Below the pieces are notes generated by a model. It was given only the letters and a program-made list of their open reading frames with translations, did not search any database and was not told the origin of the DNA. A stretch of 64,000 bases of DNA from Glandiceps talaboti. Its lineage: Eukaryota > Hemichordata > Enteropneusta > Spengelidae. Both the position numbers and the translations under genes were made by a program. Location: NCBI RefSeq assembly GCF_964340395.1, contig NC_135551.1, positions 14,715,003 to 14,779,002 on the forward strand, written 5' to 3'. Of this stretch, positions 1 through 11,090 are shown piece after piece; position 1 is the first letter of the stretch; every line of letters begins with the position of its first letter.

Positions 1-86
1 TTCGTCAACATTTTAAAGCAGAATGGGGAAGATAGTATGCGTCTAACATTTGGAGAGATTTAGATTGAAAGATATGTATTTATATT

Positions 87-88
<2 letters not shown>

Positions 89-172
<84 letters not shown>
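89..172. repeat. (GA)n microsatellite
   Basis: About 42 uninterrupted GA dinucleotides. The poly-Leu/Ser open frame on the minus strand here is only microsatellite read-through. Confidence 0.95.
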
Positions 173-237
173 AGACTGGTAACACAAACTAAAATTTGCG
201 AAAAATAGAGTGATGTGTGGAATAAATTGTGCTAAAG

Positions 238-304
238 ATGGAAGCAGTTTCCGTGTTATTGCTATTTGTAGTTGCTCTGGACGTGGTCGGAGGTCATACA
301 AAGG
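238..304 (+). CDS. possible signal-peptide exon of an unidentified upstream gene (partial)
   Basis: An ATG at 238, with A at position -3, opens a frame whose first residues MEAVSVLLLFVVALDVVGG form a good hydrophobic signal-peptide core. After 22 codons plus one G comes GTACAT, a plausible splice donor at 305. The exon would end in phase 1 with a G, exactly like the signal exons of genes A to D, and the size is nearly the same (67 against 61 nt). The residues themselves do not align convincingly with those exons. Without splicing the frame stops after 29 codons. I found no convincing partner exon downstream before promoter A. It could be a sixth, more diverged family member, an unrelated secreted-peptide exon, or chance. 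Confidence 0.3.
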
Positions 305-1090
305 GTACATTCAAAGATATTATATAAAGTTAATGTATATTTAAACGTATTCATTCTCGTTGCTATTGCTTTTTTGTTGCTGCCTCACCCATCAGAATGA
401 CTCATTGACGTCACTGATATATTGGTGTAGTTATAATAGATGAGATACATACACAGTTGACATGATGATGATGTGAAATGTGGCAAAGCTTTGAGTTTCA
501 GGTGGGTGACGGGGGAGGGGGTTACTCTGATCATCAGTGGTTCTCCTTCAAATTTTGTGAAGTAAAAAAATCAATAGTCGTCACCGGCTGCCTTTGCATC
601 CCACCACCATCAATGTTTCGTTTCTGTGTCCAAATAAGATATTTGTCGAAACATTTGCTTATTTCCAACCTAATGCTCCATGATGAATGGAGTGTCGTCA
701 TAGCAATGACCTCTCAGACTTGGTGACTCACGTCATCGAGTTAAGTCTTAACTGAATCGAACTCTGTGAGGAATTAACGATAAAGTAAATTTATCCAAAC
801 TCCAGTGTTGGATCCTGAATTTACTCCTAATACAACTGCGAGTTTCTTATAACCCAAACATCCACAGTAAACGCTGCAGATCCGTAACATATTTTTTACA
901 TTCAAAAAGGTAAAATAATGAAAATTTAATTCTTTTGTCGTTTAAATTCTCTTGCCAAAGTACTAGTAAATTTAGTCATTTAAAAAAATCCCCACCGCTT
1001 CTAGAGAACCCAGATCTTTTCATACTGTAAATGGAATTTATACAACATTGTCGACATAATTGCGTTCGTATACTCGTAAACACAAATAAT

Positions 1091-1463
1091 TGGATTGGGG
1101 TATTTATTTTGGATTTTTAATTTATAAAACAATTTTATCATGGCCGGATTCCTTCTTGAAAATTCAATATGAAACAACATATGCCAGGTTCTTGTTTGTG
1201 AGTCAATACATTGCGAGAGATTAATAAACGTGTAACCTATGTGTTAAAGCCCGTACAATAACATATTTGTTACACCATAGACAGTGGAGGGGCCCTCCAC
1301 TGTCTATGGTTACACAAGTCACGTTTTAGGTTTCTACGTACAACGTATTGAGTTACAAACAAGAACTTGCTTGGCATGCGCATATGTTGTTTCATGTTGA
1401 TTTTTCAAGAAGGAAATTGCTTTATACATTAAAAATCCAAAAGAAATGTCCAACCCTCATCCA
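1091..1463. mobile_element. inverted-repeat (foldback MITE-like) element
   Basis: Arms of about 110 bp: 1091-1204 reads as an imperfect reverse complement of 1349-1463 (matching runs include ttggattttt, ttccttcttgaaaa, gaaacaacatatg and ttcttgttt). The central 145 bp carries a separate short perfect palindrome at 1274-1310. There is no transposase frame, so it is non-autonomous. Target-site duplication was not resolved. Confidence 0.7.
1274..1310. repeat. 37-bp perfect palindrome flanked by TTACA repeats
   Basis: Two 18-bp arms (ACCATAGACAGTGGAGGG and its reverse complement) around one central G. If the unit is taken as CCATAG...CTATGG, both flanks are TTACA, a possible 5-bp target duplication. 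It looks like two transposon ends joined with nothing between them, nested inside the larger inverted repeat. Confidence 0.75.
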
Positions 1464-2045
1464 TATGGCTATTTTAATTTCGAATAAACAGATTAATTCC
1501 AAGAAACATGTCCTGGTGTCCCTTGATGTTAATCGAATGATTTGTCTCAAATGGTACTTAGGCAGACACACTACAACATATTCGTTTTAATTTCATCATC
1601 GTCTAAAAATGAAAACGATGGTAACTGTTCGTGTTTGCGTGTTCACAATGATATTTTACTATGCTGACGATTAATACTCATGTTTTGAATACATCAATCA
1701 ACATATAACATCAGCTGTAAAATATATTTCTCAGTTAATGTAGTGCTTTAGTTATTAGTTATGGTTGTAAACGCCCCCTGGTAAAAACGACACGCAAATG
1801 TTACAAACGCAACTAGTATTAGGTGACCGGATAGGACCAGACTAACCTCACATAGGTGAATCCAGTGTCAAGCATTTATCAAATGCCCAACAGACAATAA
1901 CATCGAAACACGAACGGTGTATAACCCCTCATTTTCCCTAATCATGAAAATTAACAACGGTACAGGAAAGTGGCAGGAAAGAAGTGTTTCGGATATGTTA
2001 GTACTTATTTGAGCTACCCTGAATAACTACACAGCGTTCGTAATA

Positions 2046-2304
<259 letters not shown>

Positions 2305-2694
2305 GTACCTTCCACCCTGTTTACGCTCTAATGTTCGTTGGTTTATATTGAACTTCTGACAAGCAAATTTAAAGGCGTAAGATTATACTTTCTTCCATGC
2401 ACCATGATAAATATAAGTTTCAATGTCTCAAACATTATACTACCGCCGAAAAAAATGCAATATCTTTGTCTTTCTGGCATTAATGTATGTCTATTTTCTT
2501 TCCCCAATGATATTTTCGTTTGGTCTAATCTGAAATTAACTTCCATGGATACTTTCTCATTAACATTGTAATAAACTGTATATTATTATGATTAATGATT
2601 GTGACCGGCCGCGGTACACAGTTTTTACCAAGAGATAGATGAGGACGCTCACTATGAAAAGGGAGATTATTTGTATAAGTAAGAGTAAAAGTTT

Positions 2695-2837
2695 TGCTAG
2701 CACGAAAGTTTAGCCGTTGTCACGCACAAAGAACGTATTTAAAAAAGAGAGATTGGTTTCGTCAAATTCGTAACATCTTTCGTCAAGAAGATCATCGTCA
2801 ACTATTGAAGAAGAGAAGAGTGTACTCGATAATTGAG
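2695..2837 (+). promoter_or_regulatory. promoter and non-coding leader exon of gene A
   Basis: Aligns with the promoters of B to E: the block tagcacgaaRgt...tgtcacgc is followed by a TATA-like TATTTAAA at 2736-2743, where the other copies have (T/C)ATATAA. About 30 bp downstream starts the conserved leader exon (cgtcaagaagatcatcgtc, then attgaagaagagaa), ending at 2837 before donor GTATGTG. The leader has no ATG. The exon start is estimated from TATA spacing. The weaker TATA and the divergence from B to E fit A being the oldest copy. Confidence 0.65.
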
Positions 2838-5332
2838 GTATGTGTGTCTCTGGTGTATATGATAGACTATCGCCTGACACGTGGTCTTGCATATATTGTC
2901 AATGAGTTTGTCTGTCAGTTTTTGTAAACTTCTGTATTTACAAAATAGTTTGCAGTTGATGGTTAGTGTACATGCTTATATGCACCATTTATACAATATC
3001 GTGAACAGTATCCTGGTTAGACTCGACTGAGAGGTTACACTACTTTCATGTACAGTGGAAATCATTTGAGTTGCCACAAAACTTCGTCTGACTAATCAAA
3101 CAAATTACGAAGATTGCTACATTTAATCATCGTCAGCGAACATTGCCTATCTTCATCGTCCAGGCTGATACAAAGTCAACACATTTTCTTCTGGAGATCG
3201 CGAGAGCTACCGTTATCTTAGGGACGATCGCACAATGTCGCACAAGCTCAATAGACGAACATCGTTCATTTAGGTCAAAACCCTCTCCCACTCTCCCTAA
3301 ACAAATGTTCACAAACAAGTCGACACCGAACGTTTATATATGATGCAAACTATGATGAAAACTGTAGCGGTCACACCACTACGATCGATGTAATGTAAAA
3401 ACATGATTGCAAACACATATATAATACTACCAGAACCCCAGCACCATATCTCACTTTAAAGGTAAATTTTTATCAACTTATCAACATCTCAGTAGTAATA
3501 CAAAAGCTGTTATTGAAGAAGTGACATTTTCCCTCCGAAATGTGGTTAGGAGTGCGAAAATGAAGTTCAGCAATCGCACTGACGCCAGACCCCCCCCACC
3601 CTTCGTTTGCGCGCGCCGCTTAGTGAGCTTGTGTAAGATTGTCGAAATGTGCGGTCGTCCCTTAGCAGATATGAACCAACCCGCACACATTGCAAAACGT
3701 ATATACTTTTAATTATAATCTTTTATAAAAACAGTTGTACAATTGATGACAACATATAGTAACGAATCTTAATCAAGTCTGTTTAGCCAGATGATCAGAA
3801 TAAAACCTGTAAGCTTCCTTCTATTATTTATTATATTAGGAATAGCGTGTACTTGAACTTGAATGTACGTGTAGACAAAACTACGATTTGTCGAGCCAGG
3901 TAAATAAAATATAGCAGTATGCGCGATAACGTTGAGAACCAACTGTTTTCTATTGTATTCGGTACACCTGCTTTGTCAGATAGATCCGACTGCCGTATTG
4001 GCATAGTACATTATAGACATCATGTTTGGAAAATGAATGAACGCTTATCCTCTGCAAACCCCCAAAATCCACCAGCGAACTATTCCCAAACCATGAGATA
4101 TATCAGTCCTACAGAACAAATCAACAATGTTTGCCTTCTTGTCAAACGTTCCTCCTATTAAACTCGCTTGTCAGTGTGGCCGTCATATTGAACAAAATCA
4201 CCACCTAAACATTTTATCGTTAGTTTATCACACTGTCATACTGTATTTAATTTCCATGGTTACTAAGCAAGCCTCTGAGTATATAAGATAAAGATTTATC
4301 TGTGTATGATAATTATATGAGTTTTGTGAATTTTGTTCAGTATTAAGGACAATACCAACTTGTTTAGTCTGTATCCGATGATGAACCAAAAAGATTCTTT
4401 GATCGTGATTTCTTTTCCGATCAAATTTCGATCGAGAAACAGAGAACGAGTAAGTATAACGTAAATAGAAATGAATGAGTAGAGGAATTAGTGTTCATTA
4501 CCTTTCCATGTCTGGCTTATTTTAGAAACTCGACTTTCATTTCATTCAATCGTCGTAAACCGTAGCCTCTTGTACGGCATCATGAAAGGCACGCCGTAGT
4601 AACAGTCGAAAAATATATATAGGCCCCCATGTTGGCGAAAATGGTTCACTCGAGTTGTATCCAGTTGAAGTCAACTTAACGAAATCCAAGTCGATTTACA
4701 AGTAACACATTATGTGAAGTTTTCTCTCTCCGCATTTTGACTTTGCGAAGAAACCCTTATGCACTTTTAAGTTTATACTTCATATTAGCCAATATATACT
4801 AATCCTTGGGGTTTCAGCCACGTTAAATAGCCTGGCTATTATTGTATAATGCTTATTTATAATAGCTTAGTTTTTTTTATTCATACTGGATAGTTCTTTA
4901 AGTATATAAACACATGTCTCGAGAAAAGTCCGGTGAGGACCATCGCTCATGTTAATGCACGAGGACCGGAGTCAAACTGAACGACACTCTCCTTACTTAC
5001 ATGTACATCGTGGAAAATTTAATAAAACCCTGAATGGGTTCGAACCCCGACCGCAGTGGTAAGAGACAAGTGGTTTAACCACTCGGCCACCGACAATCGA
5101 TCCTTCTCATTCCTAATGTAATTACTGGACACACGTCGCCTCCCACATTTTATTGTTTCTTTAAAATTCCTGATGAATTTCGCTTTGGGTTTTGCTGCAC
5201 AAACAACAGAAGCACTATATTCAATAACATATCTAGCACATTGACTTAAATACAACAGTGTCATTGATGATAGCCAAACTTAGTAGAATTTTAGTTCATT
5301 ATCTAACTCAATGTCATTTCATTTATCTCTAG
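2838..5332 (+). other. intron 1 of gene A
   Basis: Runs from donor GTATGTG at 2838 to acceptor CTCTAG ending at 5332. It holds a tRNA-derived SINE at its right end. Short open frames at 3143-3343, 3521-3712 and 3919-4161 have no recognisable features. Confidence 0.55.
4871..5097 (-). mobile_element. tRNA-derived SINE
   Basis: Read on the minus strand, the element starts with a tRNA-like head containing an A box TGGCCGAGTGG (5079-5089) and a B box GGTTCGAACCC (about 5036-5048), about 32 bp apart. A roughly 150-bp body follows and ends in a stretch of A (plus-strand T run at 4871-4878). The A box looks like those of Ser/Leu tRNAs, but there is no acceptor stem or variable arm, so this is not a working tRNA gene. 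A second copy of its tail lies at 7597-7652. Confidence 0.8.
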
Positions 5333-5340
5333 CATCAATC

Positions 5341-7976
5341 ATGAAGATTCTGTTTGTTGTACTTGCATTGTGTTTCGTTTTGGCGTTTGCAGAACGTGAA
5401 GGTAAGACGCCATGTTGTGTTATATAGCCATTCTGATAGACACACTCAGCCTCCTGGGTCTCCGACATCATATCTGAATGTATTAGAGGTTGCGCGCACG
5501 CAATAATTCTAATATGAAACATCGATCTCTGGGTTGTTTGTGCTATCCTTTCCCTCCCACTTAGTATCAAGTCTTTTTTTTATGAATGAATGATTCCTGC
5601 AGTAACAATTCTTGTTGAAGTTTGTTCCAGGTGTTGACTGATCTGTTGATGAAAAGATGAAAAAGTGTTTCTTTGGGTATTTTCCTTAAGTTAATAGCTT
5701 GTATTGATGGTCAGTCGTGTCATTTGTGTTAAATATGATGAAGTCTGTGACGTGGGTATCATGTTTTCAGGAGACAATCTTGTAAATTTGTATCATATCC
5801 CTTCGTAGCCTACGGTCTCTCAGTGTTTGGTAATTGCAGTTTCTGCAGTCTATGAAACTTCTTTGAAACCTGATATCAATTTGTTTGCTCGGATCTGAAG
5901 TCCCTCTACGGCTACTATATCCTTCTGAAGGTACGGTGGCCGAATGGTGTTAGCATATTCAAGGCGGTGGTCTTACTAGAACTTTGTACCATAACTGGAA
6001 AGTGTCTGAGTTTTGGAAGCCACCATGATGTCAGTTCTATAAGAGATAGAACAATCGGCTTATGTTTTTTCAAATGATAGTGTGTGTGGTAATGCGGATT
6101 AGTTCACAAAGGTTCCATTAAGTCTTTTTATCCCTCCAAAACTTACTTCAAGGTTTAAAAACAGTGTGCAACACAAAAGTCAAAAAGTTTTCAATTATTA
6201 GGCACTGTCAATCAAATTCTTTGTTTGCCGTCTTCGTCCGGGTTTTTGTTAAATATGATGTAGGAACAAAACTAATAAAACTGTCCCTTTGCTCAAAATG
6301 TTTCCTCGGAAGGTCGTATTTATGTTGTTATAAATGAAACTACCTTATGAATATCTACAGAATAACTGTATCTCCATATAGCTGTTTTAGACGACCAAAG
6401 TTCTGATTTTGACATTAATAAGAGGTTTTGTGGGTCGATTGAATTGTCACGGAATTTACACAGTGGAAGAAATAAACCACGCCATCAACGAAACATTCTG
6501 TGTCTTGGTGTCAAACGTCATACATTGCATCGGCAATTTCTGACTACAAGTATACGCACACTTCAAAATACCGATACAAACATTACAGTAGGCCATAGCT
6601 AAAGAGTTCTATTTTAACTTTCTATTGTATTTACTATATCAACAACTTACTTGTACTTCCAATATTTACATGAAGCTACGTTTTTCGGCTATTGGCGCAA
6701 AGCATTAATTGATAACAATGATCAGTTATTACTTCTCTCGTACTCTTATGAACATTTTGGTTCACAAGAATGAAATGTTGCTGTTAGTAACAGCTACAAA
6801 CACTTACTATAATTGACACACTCTGCAATCTGATATAATGATGTCAAAACTATTAACACTGCCAGAATTTGGAATTTAAGGATTCCCAAAGTCATCTGAT
6901 GACGACCTCTTTATTCACTAGTAGAATTTGACATTATTCACCAATATTTTTCTTCATTCAGCCAAGGAAAATACGAATGACCTGAGGAGCCCTTGTCACT
7001 ACGAGTCGCTAGACGAGTTCTGACAACCCATGGGTCACGAGTATTTTTCCCGCTGAATGACGACAAATACTGGGGAATAATGTAATTACACCATCGCCAG
7101 TAATCTAAAGTCAATCGTGGAACGCTATGGGAATTTAGAGCGTTTTGACTCACTTTTCAAATACAGCAGCATCGGTGACGTGTAGACGCACATTGTCGTG
7201 ACGCAGAACGCCCTGAGCATATTATATATTCCATATTCTTGGCTTATGCGTGGTATAAAGGACCATATTCAAGCAATAAGTGAATAAATAGCTGCCCACT
7301 ACTACTGTTTCAGGACATACTTTTGCCATATATCCGAATTTGTTAAAGTTATATAGGAAGGCTTTTGTTTTGGACTCCCTCAAACTCAATGGTCAGTTTC
7401 TTTACAACCGTATATGTTGGAGGTGGTTTAATCGGACCCATTGATGGTGTACATATGTCCTCTGTATCGACAAATGGAAGACTCTCTAGCTTGATCAGTA
7501 TAAAATATATATCATAAAGTTCTATGTTCGACGAATGTCATTTGCATCGTTGAATTTCAATTGCGCAAAATATGAACTGGATGTTTTTATCTGTTTAAAA
7601 TAATAATAACAATAATCTTTACTTATACTGCATAGTTCTTTAAGTATAGAGAAAGTCGTAATACCTATTACCATTAAAATACAAGGTACTATAATCATTT
7701 AAGGTACATTTGGTATCTGATTAATTCCTTTCGCAAGACATATATTTGCAGTTCGTATAAATCACAGGGATGTATGTAACAACTGTTATTCTTTCAGAAA
7801 CTTTGAAATATACAGGTTGCATGGCTTTATTTAATATATTCCATTTTTCAAAACTTCAAATATGTACATTCCATGACGTTCATTGTACTGTAGTACTATC
7901 CAAACAAGTTTTGAATTTGAAGGAAAGGAACCAGCCATACAATATCAAGTGGGATATCATCACCCAAGCGGCTGCT

Positions 7977-8061
<85 letters not shown>

Positions 8062-8203
8062 CCTTTCAGGAACTTTGAAAGATGTGCGGTTGAGTGTTGT
8101 TACTCAGTCGATACCAAACAAACAAAAAAGAAATTGTTGTGTAGCATCACATTGTCAACGGGATGCTTGTCCTGCTGGTTGTCCCAACTTGCCATGGTGC
8201 TAA
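5341..8203 (+). CDS. gene A: secreted cysteine-rich peptide precursor, 64 aa (CC-C-C-C-C, dibasic site)
   Basis: Coding exon 5341-5401 (exon starts 5333 after CTCTAG, donor GTAAGA at 5402, phase 1) joins 8070-8203 (acceptor TTTCAG, stop TAA 8201). The precursor starts MKILFVVLALCFVLAFA, a strong signal peptide. A short propeptide follows (GTLKDVRLSVVTQSIPNKQ). A Lys-Arg pair at residues 40-41 then lies directly before a 23-residue tail with six Cys at 43, 44, 49, 54, 58 and 64 and the motif CPAGCP. Signal, propeptide, dibasic site and Cys-rich peptide is the layout of many animal toxin, defence and hormone precursors. No such family is firmly recognised. A PAGCP core and the same exon phases tie it to genes B, C and D. 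Exon 3 continues to 8219 (donor GTCAGT). AGTAAA just after the stop could be a weak poly(A) signal. Confidence 0.72.
5545..5995 (-). mobile_element. LINE fragment, C-terminal end of reverse transcriptase ORF
   Basis: On the minus strand, pieces in different frames match the conserved tail of non-LTR reverse transcriptases (CR1/Jockey-like): LEYAN...PYLQKDIVAVEGLQIRA (about 5890-5966), then LRDRRLRRDMIQIYKIVS (about 5770-5823), then SVNTWNKLQQELL (about 5604-5642) and KRLDTKWEG near 5550. It is 5'-truncated, contains in-frame stops and at least two frame changes, so it is dead. It sits in intron 2 of gene A in antisense orientation. Beyond it, 6000-7590 shows no recognisable feature. Confidence 0.8.
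7597..7652 (-). mobile_element. SINE tail fragment
   Basis: The words tactgcatagttctttaag match the 3' tail of the SINE at 4871-5097, preceded on the plus strand by an AT-rich simple run. The tRNA-like head is absent, so it is a short, probably 5'-truncated copy. Confidence 0.5.
7979..8059. repeat. (AT)n microsatellite abutting the exon 3 acceptor of gene A
   Basis: About 40 AT repeats end only about 10 bp before the TTTCAG acceptor of gene A exon 3. The tract therefore occupies the place where branch point and polypyrimidine tract normally lie. The other copies have ordinary sequence there (ttctttaccattccag). Confidence 0.9.
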
Positions 8204-8238
8204 AGTAAACAATGAAAAGGTCAGTGTTGGAAATATTT

Positions 8239-8830
8239 GCATCACATCACATCACATCACACCACACCACACCACATCACATCACATCACATCACATCAC
8301 ACCACATCACACCACATCACATCACACCACATCACACCACACCACATCACATCACACCACATCACATCACATCACAGCATGCTATCTAACGTCACGTCAT
8401 GTCGACATCACACCATATTTCATCACATTACAGCACATAACATCACATCACATATCATCACATCGCACATCACGGCACATGTTCCACATCATCATATGAT
8501 ATATAACATTTCTCATGAAATAACATAGCACATAACATCCAATGACACACCATCATATCACATCGCATCATTCCACATTATATCATATAGCATTATATTA
8601 TATCATATAACATTATATTATATAATATAATATCATATCATATCATATCATATCATATCATATCATATCATATCATATCATATCATATCATATCATATCA
8701 TATTATATTATATTATATTATATTATATTATATTATATTATATCATATTATATCATATTATATTATATTATATTATATTATATTATATTATATTATATTA
8801 TATTACATTATATTATATTATATTATAATA
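8239..8830. repeat. pentanucleotide arrays in intron 3 of gene A
   Basis: (CATCA/CACCA)n at 8239-8374, mixed sequence to about 8630, then (TATCA)n to 8700 and (TATTA)n to about 8830. All five gene copies carry arrays of this type at the same place, just after the exon 3 donor. The His/Ser/Thr-rich open frames here are repeat read-through. Confidence 0.9.
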
Positions 8831-9192
8831 TTATGTCACGTAATATTGTATTATATTATATCAGACACCAGATCACGTAAATTATCTCATCACATAACAT
8901 CACATATCATAGCACTATCACATCTTAACAGTGTTTGTATTCTGTTGTTATATATGCCAACCCATGTTGATATGCAAATAATCGTAATACTATTTATTTG
9001 TAAGAAGACCAAACTGTTAAAGTGAACAAACAAAAGCTCTGCCACTATTACAGTTTGTGTCGTTCCTTTGTGTATTACAATCCCTCTCATCAAAGCAGGT
9101 AGAGTGCATTGGGGAGAGATATCAAGATATATTCGTAGGTGTTACAATTATAGGAAAGTACTTAGGTCTCTATGTCATTCACTCTATTTTAG

Positions 9193-9248
9193 GTTACCGA
9201 TTTAACTTGACACATGGCTTTAGAAGATTTTATTGGAGCCGTCGTTAA
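9193..9248 (+). CDS. gene A exon 4: alternative terminal exon, short conserved frame
   Basis: Acceptor ATTTTAG ends at 9192. Splicing exon 2 (phase 1, ending G) straight to this exon gives GGT (Gly) and then YRFNLTHGFRRFYWSRR and TAA at 9246, a 38-residue precursor. The same frame in copies B to E reads HQLNITRGFRRYC. Nearly every difference is chemically mild, and the N-x-T sequon and GFRR are kept. If exon 3 is included, this exon is 3' UTR. The choice between the two is not shown by the DNA. Confidence 0.5.
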
Positions 9249-9255
9249 AATGGCA

Positions 9256-10010
9256 GCTTGTACTTATCATGTCTATCATATAAATATCACACTGTATTTA
9301 TTATATCTATTAAATAAATATCAGACTGTACTTATTGTGTATATTAAATAAATATCATACTGTACTTATTATGTTTATCTAATAAATATCAGACTGTACT
9401 TATTATGTTTATCTAATAAATATCAGACTGTACTTATTATGTCTATCATATAAATATCAGACTGTACTTATTATGTTTATCATATCAATATCAGACTGTA
9501 CTTATTATGTCTATCATATCAATATCAGACTGTACTTATTATGTTTATCTAATAAATATCATACTGTACTTATTATGTTTATCTAATAAATATCAGACTG
9601 TACTTATTATGTCTATCATATAAATATCAGACTGTACTTATTATGTTTATCATATCAATATCAGACTGTACTTATTATGTCTATCATATAAATATCATAC
9701 TGTACTTATTATGTTTATCTAATAAATATCATACTGTACTTATTATGTTTATCTAATAAATATCAGACTGTACTTATTATGTCTATCATATAAATATCAG
9801 ACTGTACTTATTATGTTTATCATATCAATATCAGACTGTACTTATTATGTCTATCATATCAATATCAGACTGTACTTATTATGTCTATCATATAAATATC
9901 ATACTTTACTTATTATGTTTATCTAATAAATATCAGACTGTACTTATTATGTTTATCTAATAAATATCAGACTGTACTTATTATGTCTATCAAATAAACA
10001 TCAATCTCGT
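9256..10010 (+). repeat. 34-bp tandem array containing AATAAA, about 22 units
   Basis: Unit close to aataaatatcagactgtac + ttattatgtctatct. Many units keep AATAAA; others read atataaat or atatcaat. Variants recur roughly every five units, hinting at a higher-order period near 170 bp. It lies in the 3' UTR region of exon 4. The same unit is present 3 times after B and C, 5 times after D and 2 times after E. Confidence 0.92.
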
Positions 10011-10047
10011 CAATGCATAATATATCTTATAAATGGATATGACTTAC

Positions 10048-10413
10048 TTAAGTATAAATATTAGGATTGTAAACTAATTGTAAAAAGCGAATGGTCCTTA
10101 TTCCTGTGTTAACGTGTGATGTCACTTTTATAACCATTTGGCCAGATGTAGACTTTATCATGTACTTCTTGAAAACAGAACAAAATTGTTGGTCACCACA
10201 TTTTTTTTTACCAACTCTAACGTCCGGGGTCCCATTCTGTACTCTCTCAAACTCACCATGTGAGGGCGTCATACCACAGTAAAGCAACTGCCTCCTTTTC
10301 TCGCATCGCACCCTGGTCAAGGGAAAGTTAGTAATAACTCGAGGACGTTTCTCGAGCTCCATGACTAGTGTGACAAATTTTATGTCACACTCACTGTAGT
10401 CGGGAGTCGGCAT
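10048..10413 (-). CDS. unrecognised 121-aa open reading frame
   Basis: The longest open frame here that does not depend on a microsatellite. It starts MPTPDYSECDIKF, is rich in Lys and Arg in the middle (ELEKRPRV, VRCEKRRQ) and contains CGMTPSHG, after which a GTGAGT donor-like site occurs. I recognise no domain. Its right part begins where the homology of gene A's 3' flank with the other copies ends (about 10115), so it lies in DNA unique to this unit. It could be an exon, a mobile-element relic or chance. Confidence 0.25.
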   Translation of the reverse strand: MPTPDYSECDIKFVTLVMELEKRPRVITNFPLTRVRCEKRRQLLYCGMTPSHGEFERVQNGTPDVRVGKKKCGDQQFCSVFKKYMIKSTSGQMVIKVTSHVNTGIRTIRFLQLVYNPNIYT

Positions 10414-10414
10414 A

Positions 10415-11090
10415 TAAGAATGATCCAGTTGAACATATTATCTAGTTTGGTTGGAAGTTGCCCATGGTTATTTCATTAAACTGTTCCCCCTTTTTCCCAT
10501 CTCACACTCTCGTGCTTTGTTTTAAAACGGTTGCTGTTTTTGATAAGCCGACGACATTTTGAAGGATGTAGCACGAAATCACAATGGCAACATTGCGCAG
10601 TTTTGTGGCCTAACAATGTGGGTACCTTTGCTGCAGATTATCAATTCTCAAGTGATTGGTATATATTAATTACAACAAACAAGCCTTGTAAGTCTATTTT
10701 CTATGATTGGACGAAATGTACTGTATGGCTTCGATCCGTCGCAGGGTAGTTGGAACGTGGTTTTCCCAGGCTGTTGTTTGGGTCGGTCTCACGGGCAGAG
10801 CCCCCAGCAGCGAGAGTCTGCGCATGCGTAACCGAGGCTAGTTTTGCATCGCGTGGTTCGTCGAAGTAACCAATGCGAGTGCACCGTACAAAGGGATTTG
10901 GTGTCAGTTTATACAGCTAATCCACAATCAATACAACTAAAAAAATTATTTTTCTGATCTCAATATCATACCTATTTATACAAGATATGGAAGTTTTGTC
11001 ATTGTTTGTACAGCACAGAGAGTAGTTACTGGTGTCGGGAAGGTGGAGGGGGCAAAGGTTGTCATACCATTCTGAACGGTTCGAGTGCTA
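10415..11090. other. spacer, locally GC-richer, no gene seen
   Basis: Includes a GC-richer patch at about 10750-10880 (cagagcccccagcagcgaga) unlike the surrounding AT-rich DNA. No open frame or RNA gene is supported. Confidence 0.5.

Noticed and set aside
5017-5097. A functional tRNA gene on the minus strand
   Set aside because: A and B boxes are present but no acceptor stem or proper arms form, and a SINE body with A tail follows.
5935-5976. tRNA A-box-like word tggccgaatggt on the plus strand
   Set aside because: It lies inside the antisense LINE reverse-transcriptase sequence (LEYAN...PYLQKD) and has no B box.
8070-8203. Calling gene A a conotoxin
   Set aside because: The Cys order and dibasic site are similar to some cone-snail peptides, but the signal sequence matches no superfamily I know and the paralogues have other frameworks. 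Resemblance only.
8163-8528. His/Ser/Thr-rich frames of 95-121 codons
   Set aside because: They start inside or after exon 3 of gene A and run through (CATCA)n. The real frame of exon 3 ends at 8203. Similar frames at 21223-21414, 32924-33115 and 59249-59518 are also repeats.
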